NCBI RefSeq assembly: GCF_020320395.1
Contig: NZ_JAEDAH010000026.1
Coordinates: 1 to 50,742, forward strand
Origin: Thalassolituus marinus
Lineage (GTDB): Bacteria > Pseudomonadota > Gammaproteobacteria > Pseudomonadales > Oceanobacteraceae
Direction of reading: 5' to 3'
Length of the DNA stretch: 50,742 nt
Positions 34,407 to 43,629 of the stretch are shown here, piece by piece; position 1 is the first letter of the stretch, and each line of letters starts with the position of its first letter. The notes under the pieces are model-generated. The model worked only from the letters and a program-made list of their open reading frames with translations, did no database searches and had not been told where the DNA came from. A program made the translations under genes and the position numbers.

Positions 34407-35396
34407 TCATGCAGAGGGGGCGCGATGAAATAAGCGGAACTGAATCTGAAATCCGTTCCTTAAACCAAGATACTGACTTTGCCCTTCCGTCAGGCCGGCT
34501 TCGCGGGCCCAGCTGGTCAGGTCGTCAGGATCAAATCCCAGCCAGAGATCACCACAGGATGTTCTGGCCCAGCTCTGTTCGTGACGGCACAGGTCCGTCA
34601 CCAGAAACGTACCGCCATCTTTCAGTAAGGCAGCGACATCGTTAAAAATCGTACGTGGTGCCGGTACGTGGTGCAGCACCATATTCGCTACGGCAAAATC
34701 CACCGCTCGCGGTTTTTGTGTCAGCAGCAACTGAGTATCACCCAGCAGGCACTGCACGTTGTCCAGCTGCTGCTGGCTGACCGTCATGGCCGCCTGCTCC
34801 AGCATCTGTGGCGAAATATCCAGCGCAGTTACTGCAGTAAAACGCTGCGCCAGCAGGGGTAAGAATGCCCCCTCGCCAGGACCAACTTCCAAAGCGTAGT
34901 CGCTGGCGCCACGGTAGCCAGCGAGAATGCCGGTCAGTGTCTCGCCATACTGATCCCACGAGGCAATCAGGTCCTGCTGTTCTTTAAAGGCATCTGCATT
35001 GCGGGCAAAAAAGCCGGCACAGGCCTGAGCCCGCTCCTGCAGCACTGCCGTCAGCCCTTGCTGATATTCCGCGTCGTCCAGAGCATCGCTGGCATCAATG
35101 GCAGCGAACATGGCCTGCAGCCACAGATTCCAGCTGTCGTGACCACTGATCAACGGCCGGCGGTAAAAAATACTGTTGCCTTCGCGTTGGGTGCTGACCA
35201 GCTCAGCTTGTGACAGCACTTTCAGGTGATGGCTCATGCCCGACTGTTTAATACCGAACACCTGGCATAGCTCCAGCACACCGAAGGACCCTTGCCCCAG
35301 CAGCTGCAGAATAGCCAGACGCAGACCATCACCGGCAGCTTTGCTGGCGCGGGCTAAGCGTTCGTGGTTAACAGTTGGAATCACGCTATCAGACAT
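34407..35396 (-). CDS. sahR: ArsR-type regulator fused to a SAM-methyltransferase-like domain (SahR)
   Basis: 329 residues. Residues ~10-90 form an ArsR winged helix (LRLAILQLLGQGSFGVLELCQVFGIKQSGMSHHLKVLSQAELV). Residues ~150-320 form a class I methyltransferase fold with SAM motif LEVGPGEGAFLPLLA and VANMVLHHVPAP. SahR proteins of Proteobacteria have this architecture; they sense S-adenosylhomocysteine and control SAM-cycle genes. Context fits: the gene is immediately upstream of metK, with ahcY and metF beyond. A perfect 13-bp inverted repeat lies 25-54 bases upstream of the ATG and is the likely autoregulatory operator. No cysteine or histidine metal site typical of metal-sensing ArsR proteins stands out. 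Confidence 0.85.
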   Translation of the reverse strand: MSDSVIPTVNHERLARASKAAGDGLRLAILQLLGQGSFGVLELCQVFGIKQSGMSHHLKVLSQAELVSTQREGNSIFYRRPLISGHDSWNLWLQAMFAAIDASDALDDAEYQQGLTAVLQERAQACAGFFARNADAFKEQQDLIASWDQYGETLTGILAGYRGASDYALEVGPGEGAFLPLLAQRFTAVTALDISPQMLEQAAMTVSQQQLDNVQCLLGDTQLLLTQKPRAVDFAVANMVLHHVPAPRTIFNDVAALLKDGGTFLVTDLCRHEQSWARTSCGDLWLGFDPDDLTSWAREAGLTEGQSQYLGLRNGFQIQFRLFHRAPSA

Positions 35397-35420
35397 GGCG
35401 TGCAGTTTAGGGTGAAATTC

Positions 35421-35450
35421 AACCTATATCAAATTTTTTTGATATAGGTT
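35421..35450. promoter_or_regulatory. Perfect 13-bp palindrome, likely SahR operator
   Basis: Arms AACCTATATCAAA (35421-35433) and TTTGATATAGGTT (35438-35450) are perfect complements around four T. The site begins 25 bases upstream of the sahR start. ArsR-family dimers bind such interrupted AT-rich palindromes, so negative autoregulation of the sahR-metK operon is likely. The same site also faces the small plus-strand ORF at 35595. Confidence 0.75.
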
Positions 35451-35594
35451 CTGCGTCTGTTTCTCTATCGGGATGGGCCGATTGATTTGTTATAGCTATA
35501 ATTAATTGATGTCAGTGAAATATGCAATTTCATCTATGACTGCCATCGGCCTAATCTGAGTTCGTTCCCAGACAACAACCTCAGGAGAGGCAGC

Positions 35595-35723
35595 ATGAAA
35601 ACAGTAAAAGCTATTACCGCACGTATTACCGGCCAGCGCGATAAGCAGCAGGGCGCTGTGTATAACTATGCCGACAACTACTACGGCGATCAGGTACGGG
35701 TGATCAGCAACGCGGGAAAGTAA
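35595..35723 (+). CDS. Small ORF of 42 codons with a strong ribosome binding site
   Basis: ATG 35595 follows AGGAGAGG with 4-6 base spacing, one of the best Shine-Dalgarno matches in the window. The predicted 42-residue product is basic at the N-terminus (MKTVKAITARITGQ), then polar and Tyr/Asn-rich (YNYADNYYGDQVRVI), ending AGK. There is no signal peptide or membrane segment. A clear intrinsic terminator lies 25 bases after the stop, so this is a self-contained transcription unit. A TATAAT hexamer at 35497-35502 is a possible -10 box. I do not recognise the protein. Confidence 0.65.
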   Translation: MKTVKAITARITGQRDKQQGAVYNYADNYYGDQVRVISNAGK

Positions 35724-35747
35724 CGCATGACTGATTATCTGCTGCGC

Positions 35748-35783
35748 AGCCGCTGATGATCGGGTGGGTCATCCGCGGCTTTT
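35748..35783 (+). terminator. Intrinsic terminator after the small ORF
   Basis: Stem AGCCGC / GCGGCT (35748-35753 with 35775-35780), extended after one mismatch by GATGA / TCATC, is followed by TTTT on the plus strand. It closes the 35595 small-ORF unit and insulates the sulfatase-family gene downstream. Confidence 0.75.
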
Positions 35784-35874
35784 GGTATTGTGTATTTCAC
35801 ACAAGATGACATGCAGTGGTTGACGCTTGTGGTAGCATGCTGCGCAAACTGCCCGACGTCCCCGGAATGCTCTC

Positions 35875-37554
35875 ATGACTGTGAAAAGTGAACGCTTAAA
35901 CAACTGGCTGGAAAACCCATTACTATGGAGCTTCTTGCTGCTTCTTTATCCGCTGCTTAATGAGGTTATCTTTTCCGATTTTGTTCGCGAGGGGGAGTAT
36001 AACTCTCGTATTGGTTGGTCGCTGATTGTTGCCCTGCTGATTACGTTAGTCGATAAACGTTGGTTTACGGCCCTGGTTTTACTGCCATTTGCTGTAGGCG
36101 GTACGGCGGATGTTGGTTACGCCTATTCTTTCGGGGGCGTCTTCACTACCGCTACCATGGAAGCTGTTGCTAACACCGACAGTTATGAAGTAACGGAATA
36201 CATCAAGACCTATTCTTCCTGGCAGCAGACCGCTTTACTCACTGTGTTGTGGTCCATCTACGCTCTGGCCATCTATTTTGTAAGAGCTCCCGCGGCGGGT
36301 CGTTTGCGCAAATCGATATTCGTGCTTGGCACCATTCTGATTCTGGTGGTCGCTTACAGAACAACCGTTATGGGTAAGTTTCACGATACCATTCCGGGTG
36401 TACTGGGAACCCTGCCTTCTTATTACAAGGGCAATATCTCTGTGCAGACAGAAGTTGCTTTACGCAAATCCCTGCTAGAAAAAACTCAGGTAAAAGCGAC
36501 AACACGGTCTGCCGACCGCCAGCAGACTCACATATTTATTATTGGTGAGTCTGCAACCCGTAATCACATGGGCATGTATGGTTACTCGCGCAATACCACT
36601 CCTGAACTGAGTGCTATCCAGAACGAGCTGATTGTTTTCAATAATGTTATCAGTAGTCATGTGCAGACCCAGGCATCGTTGCGTGTCGCACTTACTGCCG
36701 CCGCTGCAGATCAGGGCGCTATGTATCGTGAAGCGTTAAGCATCATTGATGTTGCCAATTTAGCCGGGTACAAGTCCTTCTGGATTTCGAACCAGCAGCC
36801 ACAGAGAGCGACGATTGCGTCGGTTTCTCATCAGGCTGATGTGACACATTACATCAGCAATGACTTTAATGGCGTAGAGGTCCGCCGCTTTGATGAGTAC
36901 ATGCTGAAGTCGATTGCTGAGGCCATCAGTGATCCGGCGCCCCTGAAAGTGATTTTTGTTCATACGATGGGTAGCCATGCCGCCTATGAGAACCGGTATC
37001 CGGAAAGCTTCGCGAAATTTGACGATAGCAAGGTGAATGGATACCGGGAGCCTTTGTCTGAAGGTGAGATCGATGCCATTAACGCCTATGACAACTCGAT
37101 CTTATACACAGATTATTTTGTCAAAGAGGTGATCTCTTTACTTAAGGCGGAATCCAGCGCTGTGGGCGCCAAAGAGGCTACCTTGACCTACTTCTCAGAC
37201 CATGGTGAAGAGGTGTATCAGACTGCCCGTGTTAAAGGACATACACCCGACAACCTGACTCCGGCGATGATGGAGATCCCATTTTTGGTATGGTCGTCTG
37301 ATCCGGATGGGGAGCAGGCCAGTATTTTGCGGGATAACAGTCGCAAGGCATTTATGCTTGATGATCTGTTTCATTATGCACTGGGTGTAATGGCCATAGA
37401 TTCTGACATCCTGAGTCGCGGGAAGAGCCCTGCTACGGCTGAATATTCTCCGCCGAAATCCCGCAAAATCTACAAAGTCGTATATGAAGATGCCTTTCAG
37501 CCAGAGGTTGAGCTGGGATCCCGTGAGGAAAAGCGCTCTGGAGAGACCCTGTAG
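35875..37554 (+). CDS. Phosphoethanolamine transferase-like sulfatase-family membrane protein
   Basis: 559 residues. Several membrane segments lie in the first ~170 residues (for example 17-35, 48-62, 66-85, 118-140, 148-165), followed by a periplasmic sulfatase-type domain. The nucleophile motif IGESATRNHMGMYGYSRNTTPE has the Thr used by EptA/EptC/CptA-type transferases. FVHTMGSHAAYENRYPE and TYFSDHGEEVYQTARVKGH supply the metal-binding Asp and His residues. The enzyme likely moves phosphoethanolamine from phosphatidylethanolamine to lipid A, core sugar or another surface acceptor. It is a single-gene unit between the small-ORF terminator and a convergent CoA-transferase gene. Confidence 0.85.
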   Translation: MTVKSERLNNWLENPLLWSFLLLLYPLLNEVIFSDFVREGEYNSRIGWSLIVALLITLVDKRWFTALVLLPFAVGGTADVGYAYSFGGVFTTATMEAVANTDSYEVTEYIKTYSSWQQTALLTVLWSIYALAIYFVRAPAAGRLRKSIFVLGTILILVVAYRTTVMGKFHDTIPGVLGTLPSYYKGNISVQTEVALRKSLLEKTQVKATTRSADRQQTHIFIIGESATRNHMGMYGYSRNTTPELSAIQNELIVFNNVISSHVQTQASLRVALTAAAADQGAMYREALSIIDVANLAGYKSFWISNQQPQRATIASVSHQADVTHYISNDFNGVEVRRFDEYMLKSIAEAISDPAPLKVIFVHTMGSHAAYENRYPESFAKFDDSKVNGYREPLSEGEIDAINAYDNSILYTDYFVKEVISLLKAESSAVGAKEATLTYFSDHGEEVYQTARVKGHTPDNLTPAMMEIPFLVWSSDPDGEQASILRDNSRKAFMLDDLFHYALGVMAIDSDILSRGKSPATAEYSPPKSRKIYKVVYEDAFQPEVELGSREEKRSGETL

Positions 37555-37574
37555 CGCAAAGAGGTTATGTTGAG

Positions 37575-37600
37575 TCGGGTGCCTGATTAATGGCACCCGA
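37575..37600. terminator. Hairpin between convergent genes
   Basis: A 9-bp perfect stem (TCGGGTGCC 37575-37583 with GGCACCCGA 37592-37600) has an 8-base loop holding the stop codon of the minus-strand CoA-transferase gene. It lies 20 bases beyond the plus-strand stop. No T-run follows on either side, so termination is plausible but not certain. Confidence 0.45.
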
Positions 37601-38921
37601 TCAGCCCCAGCTCCCGCGCCTGAGTTTCCAGCTGTTCGCGGAATTGCGGATGGGCAATGCCAATCAGGGCTTTAGCCCGCTGTGCCAGCGACAGACCTTT
37701 TAACTCCACGCAGCCATATTCAGTTACCACAAAGTGGGCATCCATGCGGGTGTCGGTCACGGTTCCGCCGGCGAGTTGCGGCACAATCCGGCTCAGTGTT
37801 CCGTCTTTGGCGGTGGAATGCAGGGCGATGAAGGAGCGGCCACCTTCGGAAGCAAACGCACCGCGCACGAAATCGAGCTGACCACCGGTACCGGAAAACG
37901 GCGTACCTTTAATCGTTTCGGCATTAATCTGGCCGGTAATATCCACTTCGATAGCAGAGTTCACCGACACCATGTTCGGGTTCTGACGGATAATATTCGG
38001 GTTATTTACCCAGCTTGCGGGAAAGCCAACAATGGATGGGTTGTCGTCCATAAATTCATACATTTCATGATCACCCAGCGCCAGGGTGAACACATGCTTA
38101 TGCTGCATCAATCGTTTGCGCCGGCCATTGATCACACCCTTAGCAATCAGGCGCACCATCGCCGGGCAGAACAGTTCAGAATGCAGGCCCAAATCCTTGT
38201 GGTTTTCCAGTTGCTGCAACACTGCTGAGGGCACGCCGCCAACGCCCATCTGCAGGGTATCGCCATCCTGAATATAAGCCGCCACCTGACGGGCAATCGC
38301 CCAGTCGGTTTCACTGGCCTGGGCTTCGGCTACTTCGCTCAGCGGGGTGTCGGCTTCTATCAGGTGATCAATTTCAGAAATATGCACCGAGCACTCGCCA
38401 AAGGTACGTGGCATATAGCGGTTTACTTCGACGATCACTTTTTTCGCTTTACGGATAACCGACGCACCGTAATCGGCGTTGGTGCCGAGGCTGAAATAGC
38501 CGTGCTTATCCATCGGTGACACCGTCACCATAAAACAGTCGGGCTCGATATGCTGAGTGAGCAGGCGACCCACCTGATGGAAAGCCGAGGGCACAAACTC
38601 GACCCAGTGTTTATCGCTGAGTTGCTTGATGGCTTTGCGGTCGTGGCCGCTTAAAAACAGACAGCGCGGGGTAAACCGGCCAATCAGATCCTCAACCAGC
38701 AGGTTCTGCTCCAGTGCCTCCGAGCCATGCATGTAATACACATTTAATGGTGGCAGGCGCTCCTCGCGGAAGGCTTTGGCCAGTGCGCTGATCAGCACCG
38801 GTGGCATGGCCATGCTCATACCCAGAATCAGATTGTGCGCATCCGTCAGCTGGTCGACCGCCTGATCTGCTTCCAGTCGCTTTTCTTCGTACAGTGTCTG
38901 CCAGCTCATGCCTGCCTCCAT
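37587..38921 (-). CDS. Acetyl-CoA hydrolase / CoA-transferase family protein
   Basis: About 444 residues of the acetyl-CoA hydrolase / 4-hydroxybutyrate CoA-transferase family. MGVGGVPSAVLQQLENHKDLGLHSELF carries the catalytic Glu (HSEL), NSAIEVDITGQINAE follows, and the CoA-binding FSGTGGQLDFVRGA is complete. It should exchange CoA between acetate or another short acid and an acyl-CoA, or hydrolyse it; the substrate is not determined. The open frame runs to 39005, but ATG 38921 has AAAGGAGA upstream; ATG 38909, behind GGAGG, is also possible. It is divergent from the moxR operon and convergent with the sulfatase-family gene. Confidence 0.88.
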   Translation of the reverse strand: MEAGMSWQTLYEEKRLEADQAVDQLTDAHNLILGMSMAMPPVLISALAKAFREERLPPLNVYYMHGSEALEQNLLVEDLIGRFTPRCLFLSGHDRKAIKQLSDKHWVEFVPSAFHQVGRLLTQHIEPDCFMVTVSPMDKHGYFSLGTNADYGASVIRKAKKVIVEVNRYMPRTFGECSVHISEIDHLIEADTPLSEVAEAQASETDWAIARQVAAYIQDGDTLQMGVGGVPSAVLQQLENHKDLGLHSELFCPAMVRLIAKGVINGRRKRLMQHKHVFTLALGDHEMYEFMDDNPSIVGFPASWVNNPNIIRQNPNMVSVNSAIEVDITGQINAETIKGTPFSGTGGQLDFVRGAFASEGGRSFIALHSTAKDGTLSRIVPQLAGGTVTDTRMDAHFVVTEYGCVELKGLSLAQRAKALIGIAHPQFREQLETQARELGLIGCH

Positions 38922-39165
38922 GCGGGTCTCCTTTACCTGCTCACTATGGATGGCAAATATTGTAGTTTGACGACAGTCCTTACCAACAGTGAACAAAGCT
39001 CGCAAACAGGCAAATGTTTAAACGAAATGATCTGTATCATCTGTGCCATGTGGTGTGACTGCTGTTTGATCAGCACTAAGGCACAATCAGCAAAGTACGC
39101 CGGGTTAGCTGAATTTCTGCGGTAATCGCGGCATACTCCGGGCATAACCGATAAAGGGATTTAGC
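38922..39165. promoter_or_regulatory. Divergent intergenic region, CoA-transferase / moxR
   Basis: 244 bases between divergent genes, so it should contain both promoters. It holds only a few imperfect inverted repeats and no clear operator, repeat element or small ORF with a ribosome binding site. AAGGGA near 39154 serves as Shine-Dalgarno for moxR. Confidence 0.4.
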
Positions 39166-40215
39166 ATGAGCATCGTTACTCCTCCGCCTTATAACCCCGG
39201 CGACCCACAGGGCCTGCAATCAGCCGCTGCGAAAAAGCCACAGCCACAGGCGGATAAAACCCAGCAGGTGTTACAGCAACTGCAGAAAGCCATTGCGCAG
39301 GTGGTGCAGGCTGATGCGGCGAAGCTGAATATGGTGCTGGTGGCGCTGCTGTGCAAAGGCCATTTATTGCTGGAAGATGCACCGGGGCTGGGCAAAACCA
39401 CGCTGGCTCGTACTCTCAGCCAGCTGCTGGCGCTGCGCATGAAGCGCATCCAGTGCACACCGGATCTGATGCCATCCGACATTACCGGTATCAGTGTTTA
39501 TAACAGCGAAGAGCATAAATTCCATTTTATGCCGGGGCCGGTGTTCACCAATATTCTGCTGGCTGATGAAATTAACCGCGCCACTCCGCGTACCCAGTCG
39601 GCACTGCTGGAAGCCATGGCCGAAGGTACCGTCACTGCCGACCGTAAAACCTACAACCTGCCCAATCCCTTTATGGTGATTGCCACCCAGAACCCGGTGG
39701 AATTCAGCGGTACTTTCCCGTTGCCGGAAGCGCAACTGGATCGTTTCTTTATGCGCCTGAGTCTGGGCTACCCGGATGAAAATCAGGAAGTCACCTTAAT
39801 GCTGGCACAGTTATCCGGACATCCGCTGGAGCAGCTGAAGCCGGTGCTGAATGAAGCGGCGTTAATGGCGCTGCAGGCGCAGACAGAAAAAGTGACGGTC
39901 AGCGAGCCAATGGCGCGTTATATCAGTCAGCTGGTGCGTGAAACCCGCTCATTACCCGGCGTACGTCTGGGTGCCAGTCCGCGTGGCTCACTGGCGCTGA
40001 TGCGCGCGGCCCGTGCGCTGGCATTAATTCACGGGCGCCGCGAAGTAACCCCGGATCTGATCCGTCCGTTACTGGAACCAGTGCTGGCGCATCGCATCGT
40101 GTTCCGTGATGCTGCGCTGCATCACGATGATCGCAGTGAGTTCTGGAAGCAGTTACTGGCGAAAATTCCGGTGCCGGATTTTGCTGAGACCGATGGTCAG
40201 TCGGACGGCCGCTGA
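39166..40215 (+). CDS. MoxR-family AAA+ ATPase
   Basis: 349 residues. It has Walker A in LEDAPGLGKTTLART and Walker B in ILLADEINRATPRTQSALLEAMAE. It also has sensor 1 in MVIATQNPVEFSGTFPLPEAQLDRF and the C-terminal lid (GASPRGSLALMRAARALA). MoxR proteins act as chaperone-like ATPases for partner complexes. The two genes that follow, DUF58 and a transglutaminase-like membrane protein, form the same trio as in Pseudomonas (PA2875-PA2873 region). The N-terminal 30 residues are Pro/Gln-rich and probably disordered. Confidence 0.93.
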   Translation: MSIVTPPPYNPGDPQGLQSAAAKKPQPQADKTQQVLQQLQKAIAQVVQADAAKLNMVLVALLCKGHLLLEDAPGLGKTTLARTLSQLLALRMKRIQCTPDLMPSDITGISVYNSEEHKFHFMPGPVFTNILLADEINRATPRTQSALLEAMAEGTVTADRKTYNLPNPFMVIATQNPVEFSGTFPLPEAQLDRFFMRLSLGYPDENQEVTLMLAQLSGHPLEQLKPVLNEAALMALQAQTEKVTVSEPMARYISQLVRETRSLPGVRLGASPRGSLALMRAARALALIHGRREVTPDLIRPLLEPVLAHRIVFRDAALHHDDRSEFWKQLLAKIPVPDFAETDGQSDGR

Positions 40216-40217
40216 GC

Positions 40218-41444
40218 ATGAGCGCAGGGCTTGAAGCGCAGCTGAAACCACTGGCAGAGTGGCTCGGCCGCTATATTAATGCACACCGTTTTCTGTGGCT
40301 GATGTCGCTGGTGTGTTTTGTTATTGCCTGGAATCGCGGCATCGCCTTGTTGTATGGCTTGCTGGCATTAATGCTGTCGCTGATTCTGATCAGCTGGGTG
40401 ATGCCCTGGTGGTCGTTGCGCAAACTGAGCATGACCCGCGTGCAGCAGGGGGTGGCCAGTGCCGGCCAGAACGTCAGCCTGAATTATCATTTTGCCACGC
40501 AAAAACCCGCATTTTTTCTGCGCCTGACAGAGCACATACCGGGCAACAGTGATGCTGATACAGCCCTCAGTCAGCATTTTCTGGCCAGTGTCAGTGCCAA
40601 TGACAATGTCACTCTCAGTTATCCGTGTCAGCAGCGTGGCGTGTTTGATCTGCCGCCGGCGATTCTGCACAGCAGCTGGCCGTTCGGATTTGTTCAGCGC
40701 CGCATTCGTATCACACAGAGCGCAACCCGGATTATTGTCGCACCACGGGTATTTGCGATTCGCAATTTGCCCAGACCAGTGTCCGACAATGCGTTGCCAC
40801 AAGGCGCGGATTCTTTTCTCAGCCGCTCTGCGCACAGTGAATTTGCCGGTGTGCGCCCCTATCGTGACGGCGACTCAATGAAGCATGTGCACTGGGGAGC
40901 TTCGGCGCGCCAGCAGCAACTGGTGGTGCGGGAATTCCATAGCTACGATGCACCCTCGTGGCTGGTGGTGGTTGATGGCCAGGCGGGTCAGTCGATCGGC
41001 GAAGGGGCGGACAATACCTTTGAATACGCCATTCAGATTGCCGCGTCACTGCTGCTGTATGCGCAGAAAAACCAGTTACAACTGAAAGTGGTGGTCGGCA
41101 GTCAGCGGCCATTACTGGTTGACGTTAATGCTGGCGCACGCGATATCAGCGAACAATTACAGGCACTGGCCTGGGCTGTCGCCGATGGCAGCCAGAATTA
41201 CCAGCAACAGATTATCAATGCGCTGAATGATGTGCAGGATTCACCGCTACTGCTCACTGTTCGCCGCGACAGTCAGACCCTCAGCCTGCCGCCGTTAGCA
41301 GGTCATATCGACGTGGTATACAACGACGAAAGTTTCGCCCAGCCGCTTAAAAAATATCACGAGGGCTGGACCGGGCAGGCCGATGGTTCGCTGCGGCTGG
41401 ATCTGCATCGTCTTAGTAAACTGGCGCAGGTATTCAGCGCATGA
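40218..41444 (+). CDS. DUF58 domain membrane protein
   Basis: 408 residues. Two close N-terminal membrane segments (about residues 24-60) are followed by a beta-rich region and the DUF58 core: DSFLSRSAHSEFAGVRPYRDGDSMKHVHWGASARQQQLVVREF. A von Willebrand A-like part (PSWLVVVDGQAGQS) completes the core. The family always travels with MoxR ATPases; its role is unknown. The ATG lies 2 bases after the moxR stop, and the stop overlaps the tgpA ATG by four bases. Confidence 0.9.
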   Translation: MSAGLEAQLKPLAEWLGRYINAHRFLWLMSLVCFVIAWNRGIALLYGLLALMLSLILISWVMPWWSLRKLSMTRVQQGVASAGQNVSLNYHFATQKPAFFLRLTEHIPGNSDADTALSQHFLASVSANDNVTLSYPCQQRGVFDLPPAILHSSWPFGFVQRRIRITQSATRIIVAPRVFAIRNLPRPVSDNALPQGADSFLSRSAHSEFAGVRPYRDGDSMKHVHWGASARQQQLVVREFHSYDAPSWLVVVDGQAGQSIGEGADNTFEYAIQIAASLLLYAQKNQLQLKVVVGSQRPLLVDVNAGARDISEQLQALAWAVADGSQNYQQQIINALNDVQDSPLLLTVRRDSQTLSLPPLAGHIDVVYNDESFAQPLKKYHEGWTGQADGSLRLDLHRLSKLAQVFSA

Positions 41445-43624
41445 TTTCACGTTCACAGGGGTTTATCTGGCTCACCTTACAGCTCAGCATTGCTGCCGCC
41501 GGTGCTGTGGGAGCATTGTTTGACCCTGTTGCCGGGCTGGCGTCCGGCGTGCTGTTAGTGCTGCTGAATTTTTTCACACTGAAAAAAGGCTGGGATGCCC
41601 GCCATCAGCCGGAAGACAATAAATCGCTGGCCGACACTCTGGCTGCCAGTGGCCTGATGCTGTTTTTACTGTTGCTGTTTACCCACACGCTGATGAATGC
41701 CCTGGGCGCGTTGTTAATTGCCACCACACTGGCGCTCAACGTGCAGCTGAATAACTACCGTAAGTATTATCTGCTGCAACTGGTCAGCTTTGTGTTACTG
41801 CTGGTGGGGGCTGCCGAGGCAACCAGCGGCAGCTATCTGGTCATCATGACACTGTACTGTGTGTTTGCTTCGTTCTCACTGAGTGAAGCCTGGCTAGATC
41901 GCGGCGCAGACAGCGCTGCGCTAACTGGTCCGGCGTTCAGTCAGCGACTGAATATGGGGCTGCTGACCATGGGGCTGGCGGTGGTTATTTACTTATTTAT
42001 CCCACGCCTGCCAGCCCTCGACTGGGGCGCGCAGGATTCTGGTGGTGATTTTTATCACAATCAGGAATGGCTGCAGAATGCCGACAACCAAGTGCTCCAG
42101 TCGGATAAAAAACCGTCTGCTCCGGAAAACAGCAGTCAGCAGCAGTATCGCGATTTACAGCAGATTACCGAGTTGTCGGATTTTGACGACAACAGCTACC
42201 GCTACGATGGCTTTAACGAAAGCTTCGACATCACCACCACCGACCGTCGCGGCCAGGTGGATTTAGATGCTATTGTGGCGCGCATGAAAGCCAGCCATGG
42301 CACCTACCTGAAGGTGCGCACCTTCGATACCTTTGACGGCAGCCGCTGGTCGACCGCCAATGAAGATATCAGTCGTAAAGTGGAAACAGCGTCCGCCGGA
42401 CTGGTGGTGCTGAATAACAGGCAGGCGCAGCGCGATGATCTGTATATTCAGACCATCACGATTGAACAACCCATGCCGGCCTGGCTGGCGGTGTCGCCCG
42501 ATCCGGTCAAATTGTGGGTGCCATCCAGCGTGATTGCCCTCGACCAGTTTTCCCAGCCATTAATGCCAGCAACCTTATCGCCGGGGACGCGCTATTCCGT
42601 TGCCTCGACCAACGAGCTGATCGATAACCGCTTAATTTCCCACGCACCCGCGCCGGATGCTGCCGACCTGCAATTGCCAAAAGGCTTTGATAAACGCATT
42701 CGCAGGCTCGCCTATGAAGTCACTGCCATGGGGCGTAATCCGTATCAGCAGGCACAATTGCTGGAACAGCACCTGCGCAGCGAATATCAGTACGACTTCG
42801 ATTCCACTCTGCTGTCTCAGGGCCACACGCCGTTAAGCGAATTTTTATTTAAAACCAAAAAAGGTCACTGCGAATATTTCGCCAGTGCCATGACGGTGAT
42901 GCTACGCAGCATGAAAATTCCGGCTCGACTGGTAACCGGTTTCAGTGTAACAACGCAAAACCCGCTGACCGGCTATTTTGAAATTCGCGCCATTGATGGC
43001 CACGCCTGGACCGAAGCCTGGCTCGACGGTCGCTGGGTCACTTTTGAACCCACGGCCTACTACAACTTTCCTGAACAACAGCAGAGTCCGCTGGCAGCAG
43101 AACAGATCAGCCAGTACGCCGAGGATTTACTGCGCCGCCATCAGAACAGCGGCGCGCAGGAAATAACCTTGATGGGCGTGCTCAGCAGCCTGTGGTTGCT
43201 GTTGTATACCGCGGTCATTGTGGCGCTGGCCTGGCTGCGTTTGCTGGTACAAACGCTGTGGCCTGTGTTGCTGGTGTCGGCTGTACTGGCGCTGGTTGCC
43301 TGGTTCAGCCGTCATCTTTGGTTAGCACGACTGCAGGCGTATATCAGCCGCTGGCAACTGCAGCGCTATCAGCCGGCCGATGCCCATAAAGCTTTGCAGT
43401 TTTATACCTACCATCTGCAACGTATCGCCGCGCAGAAAGCCCCGCTGCGTCAGCGCCAGCAGACACTGGCCGAGTGGTTGCCTTTATTGCTGCAACACTG
43501 GCCGGTCGAGGCTGAAGCACAGGCTTTTGCCGAACTGGCGACCAGCGTGTTGTACCGCTCTGAGGTGGTGGCGCCGCAAGCACTGCGTCAGGCGGCACTG
43601 GATTTACAGGCCAAAATGAACTGA
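41441..43624 (+). CDS. tgpA: TgpA-like membrane transglutaminase (DUF3488)
   Basis: 727 residues. There are about five membrane segments in the first 190 residues, a large periplasmic transglutaminase core, and another membrane segment near 585-625 with a cytoplasmic tail. The papain-like catalytic residues are Cys477 in KKGHCEYFASAMTVMLR and His521 in AIDGHAWTEAWL, with an acidic third residue in the FEPT motif. The 44-residue Cys-His spacing fits the P. aeruginosa enzyme TgpA, which is essential there. The physiological substrate is unknown. It is the last gene of the moxR-DUF58-tgpA operon. Confidence 0.9.
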   Translation: MISRSQGFIWLTLQLSIAAAGAVGALFDPVAGLASGVLLVLLNFFTLKKGWDARHQPEDNKSLADTLAASGLMLFLLLLFTHTLMNALGALLIATTLALNVQLNNYRKYYLLQLVSFVLLLVGAAEATSGSYLVIMTLYCVFASFSLSEAWLDRGADSAALTGPAFSQRLNMGLLTMGLAVVIYLFIPRLPALDWGAQDSGGDFYHNQEWLQNADNQVLQSDKKPSAPENSSQQQYRDLQQITELSDFDDNSYRYDGFNESFDITTTDRRGQVDLDAIVARMKASHGTYLKVRTFDTFDGSRWSTANEDISRKVETASAGLVVLNNRQAQRDDLYIQTITIEQPMPAWLAVSPDPVKLWVPSSVIALDQFSQPLMPATLSPGTRYSVASTNELIDNRLISHAPAPDAADLQLPKGFDKRIRRLAYEVTAMGRNPYQQAQLLEQHLRSEYQYDFDSTLLSQGHTPLSEFLFKTKKGHCEYFASAMTVMLRSMKIPARLVTGFSVTTQNPLTGYFEIRAIDGHAWTEAWLDGRWVTFEPTAYYNFPEQQQSPLAAEQISQYAEDLLRRHQNSGAQEITLMGVLSSLWLLLYTAVIVALAWLRLLVQTLWPVLLVSAVLALVAWFSRHLWLARLQAYISRWQLQRYQPADAHKALQFYTYHLQRIAAQKAPLRQRQQTLAEWLPLLLQHWPVEAEAQAFAELATSVLYRSEVVAPQALRQAALDLQAKMN

Positions 43625-43629
43625 CGCCA

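Noticed and set aside
35727-35756. Nine-codon ORF after the 42-codon ORF
   Set aside because: It is too short to judge, its end lies in the terminator stem, and there is no separate ribosome binding site.
43043-43054. FEPT instead of DPT at the third catalytic position of the TgpA-like protein as a broken active site
   Set aside because: FEPT is common in related membrane transglutaminases, so the residue is probably a tolerated acidic variant.
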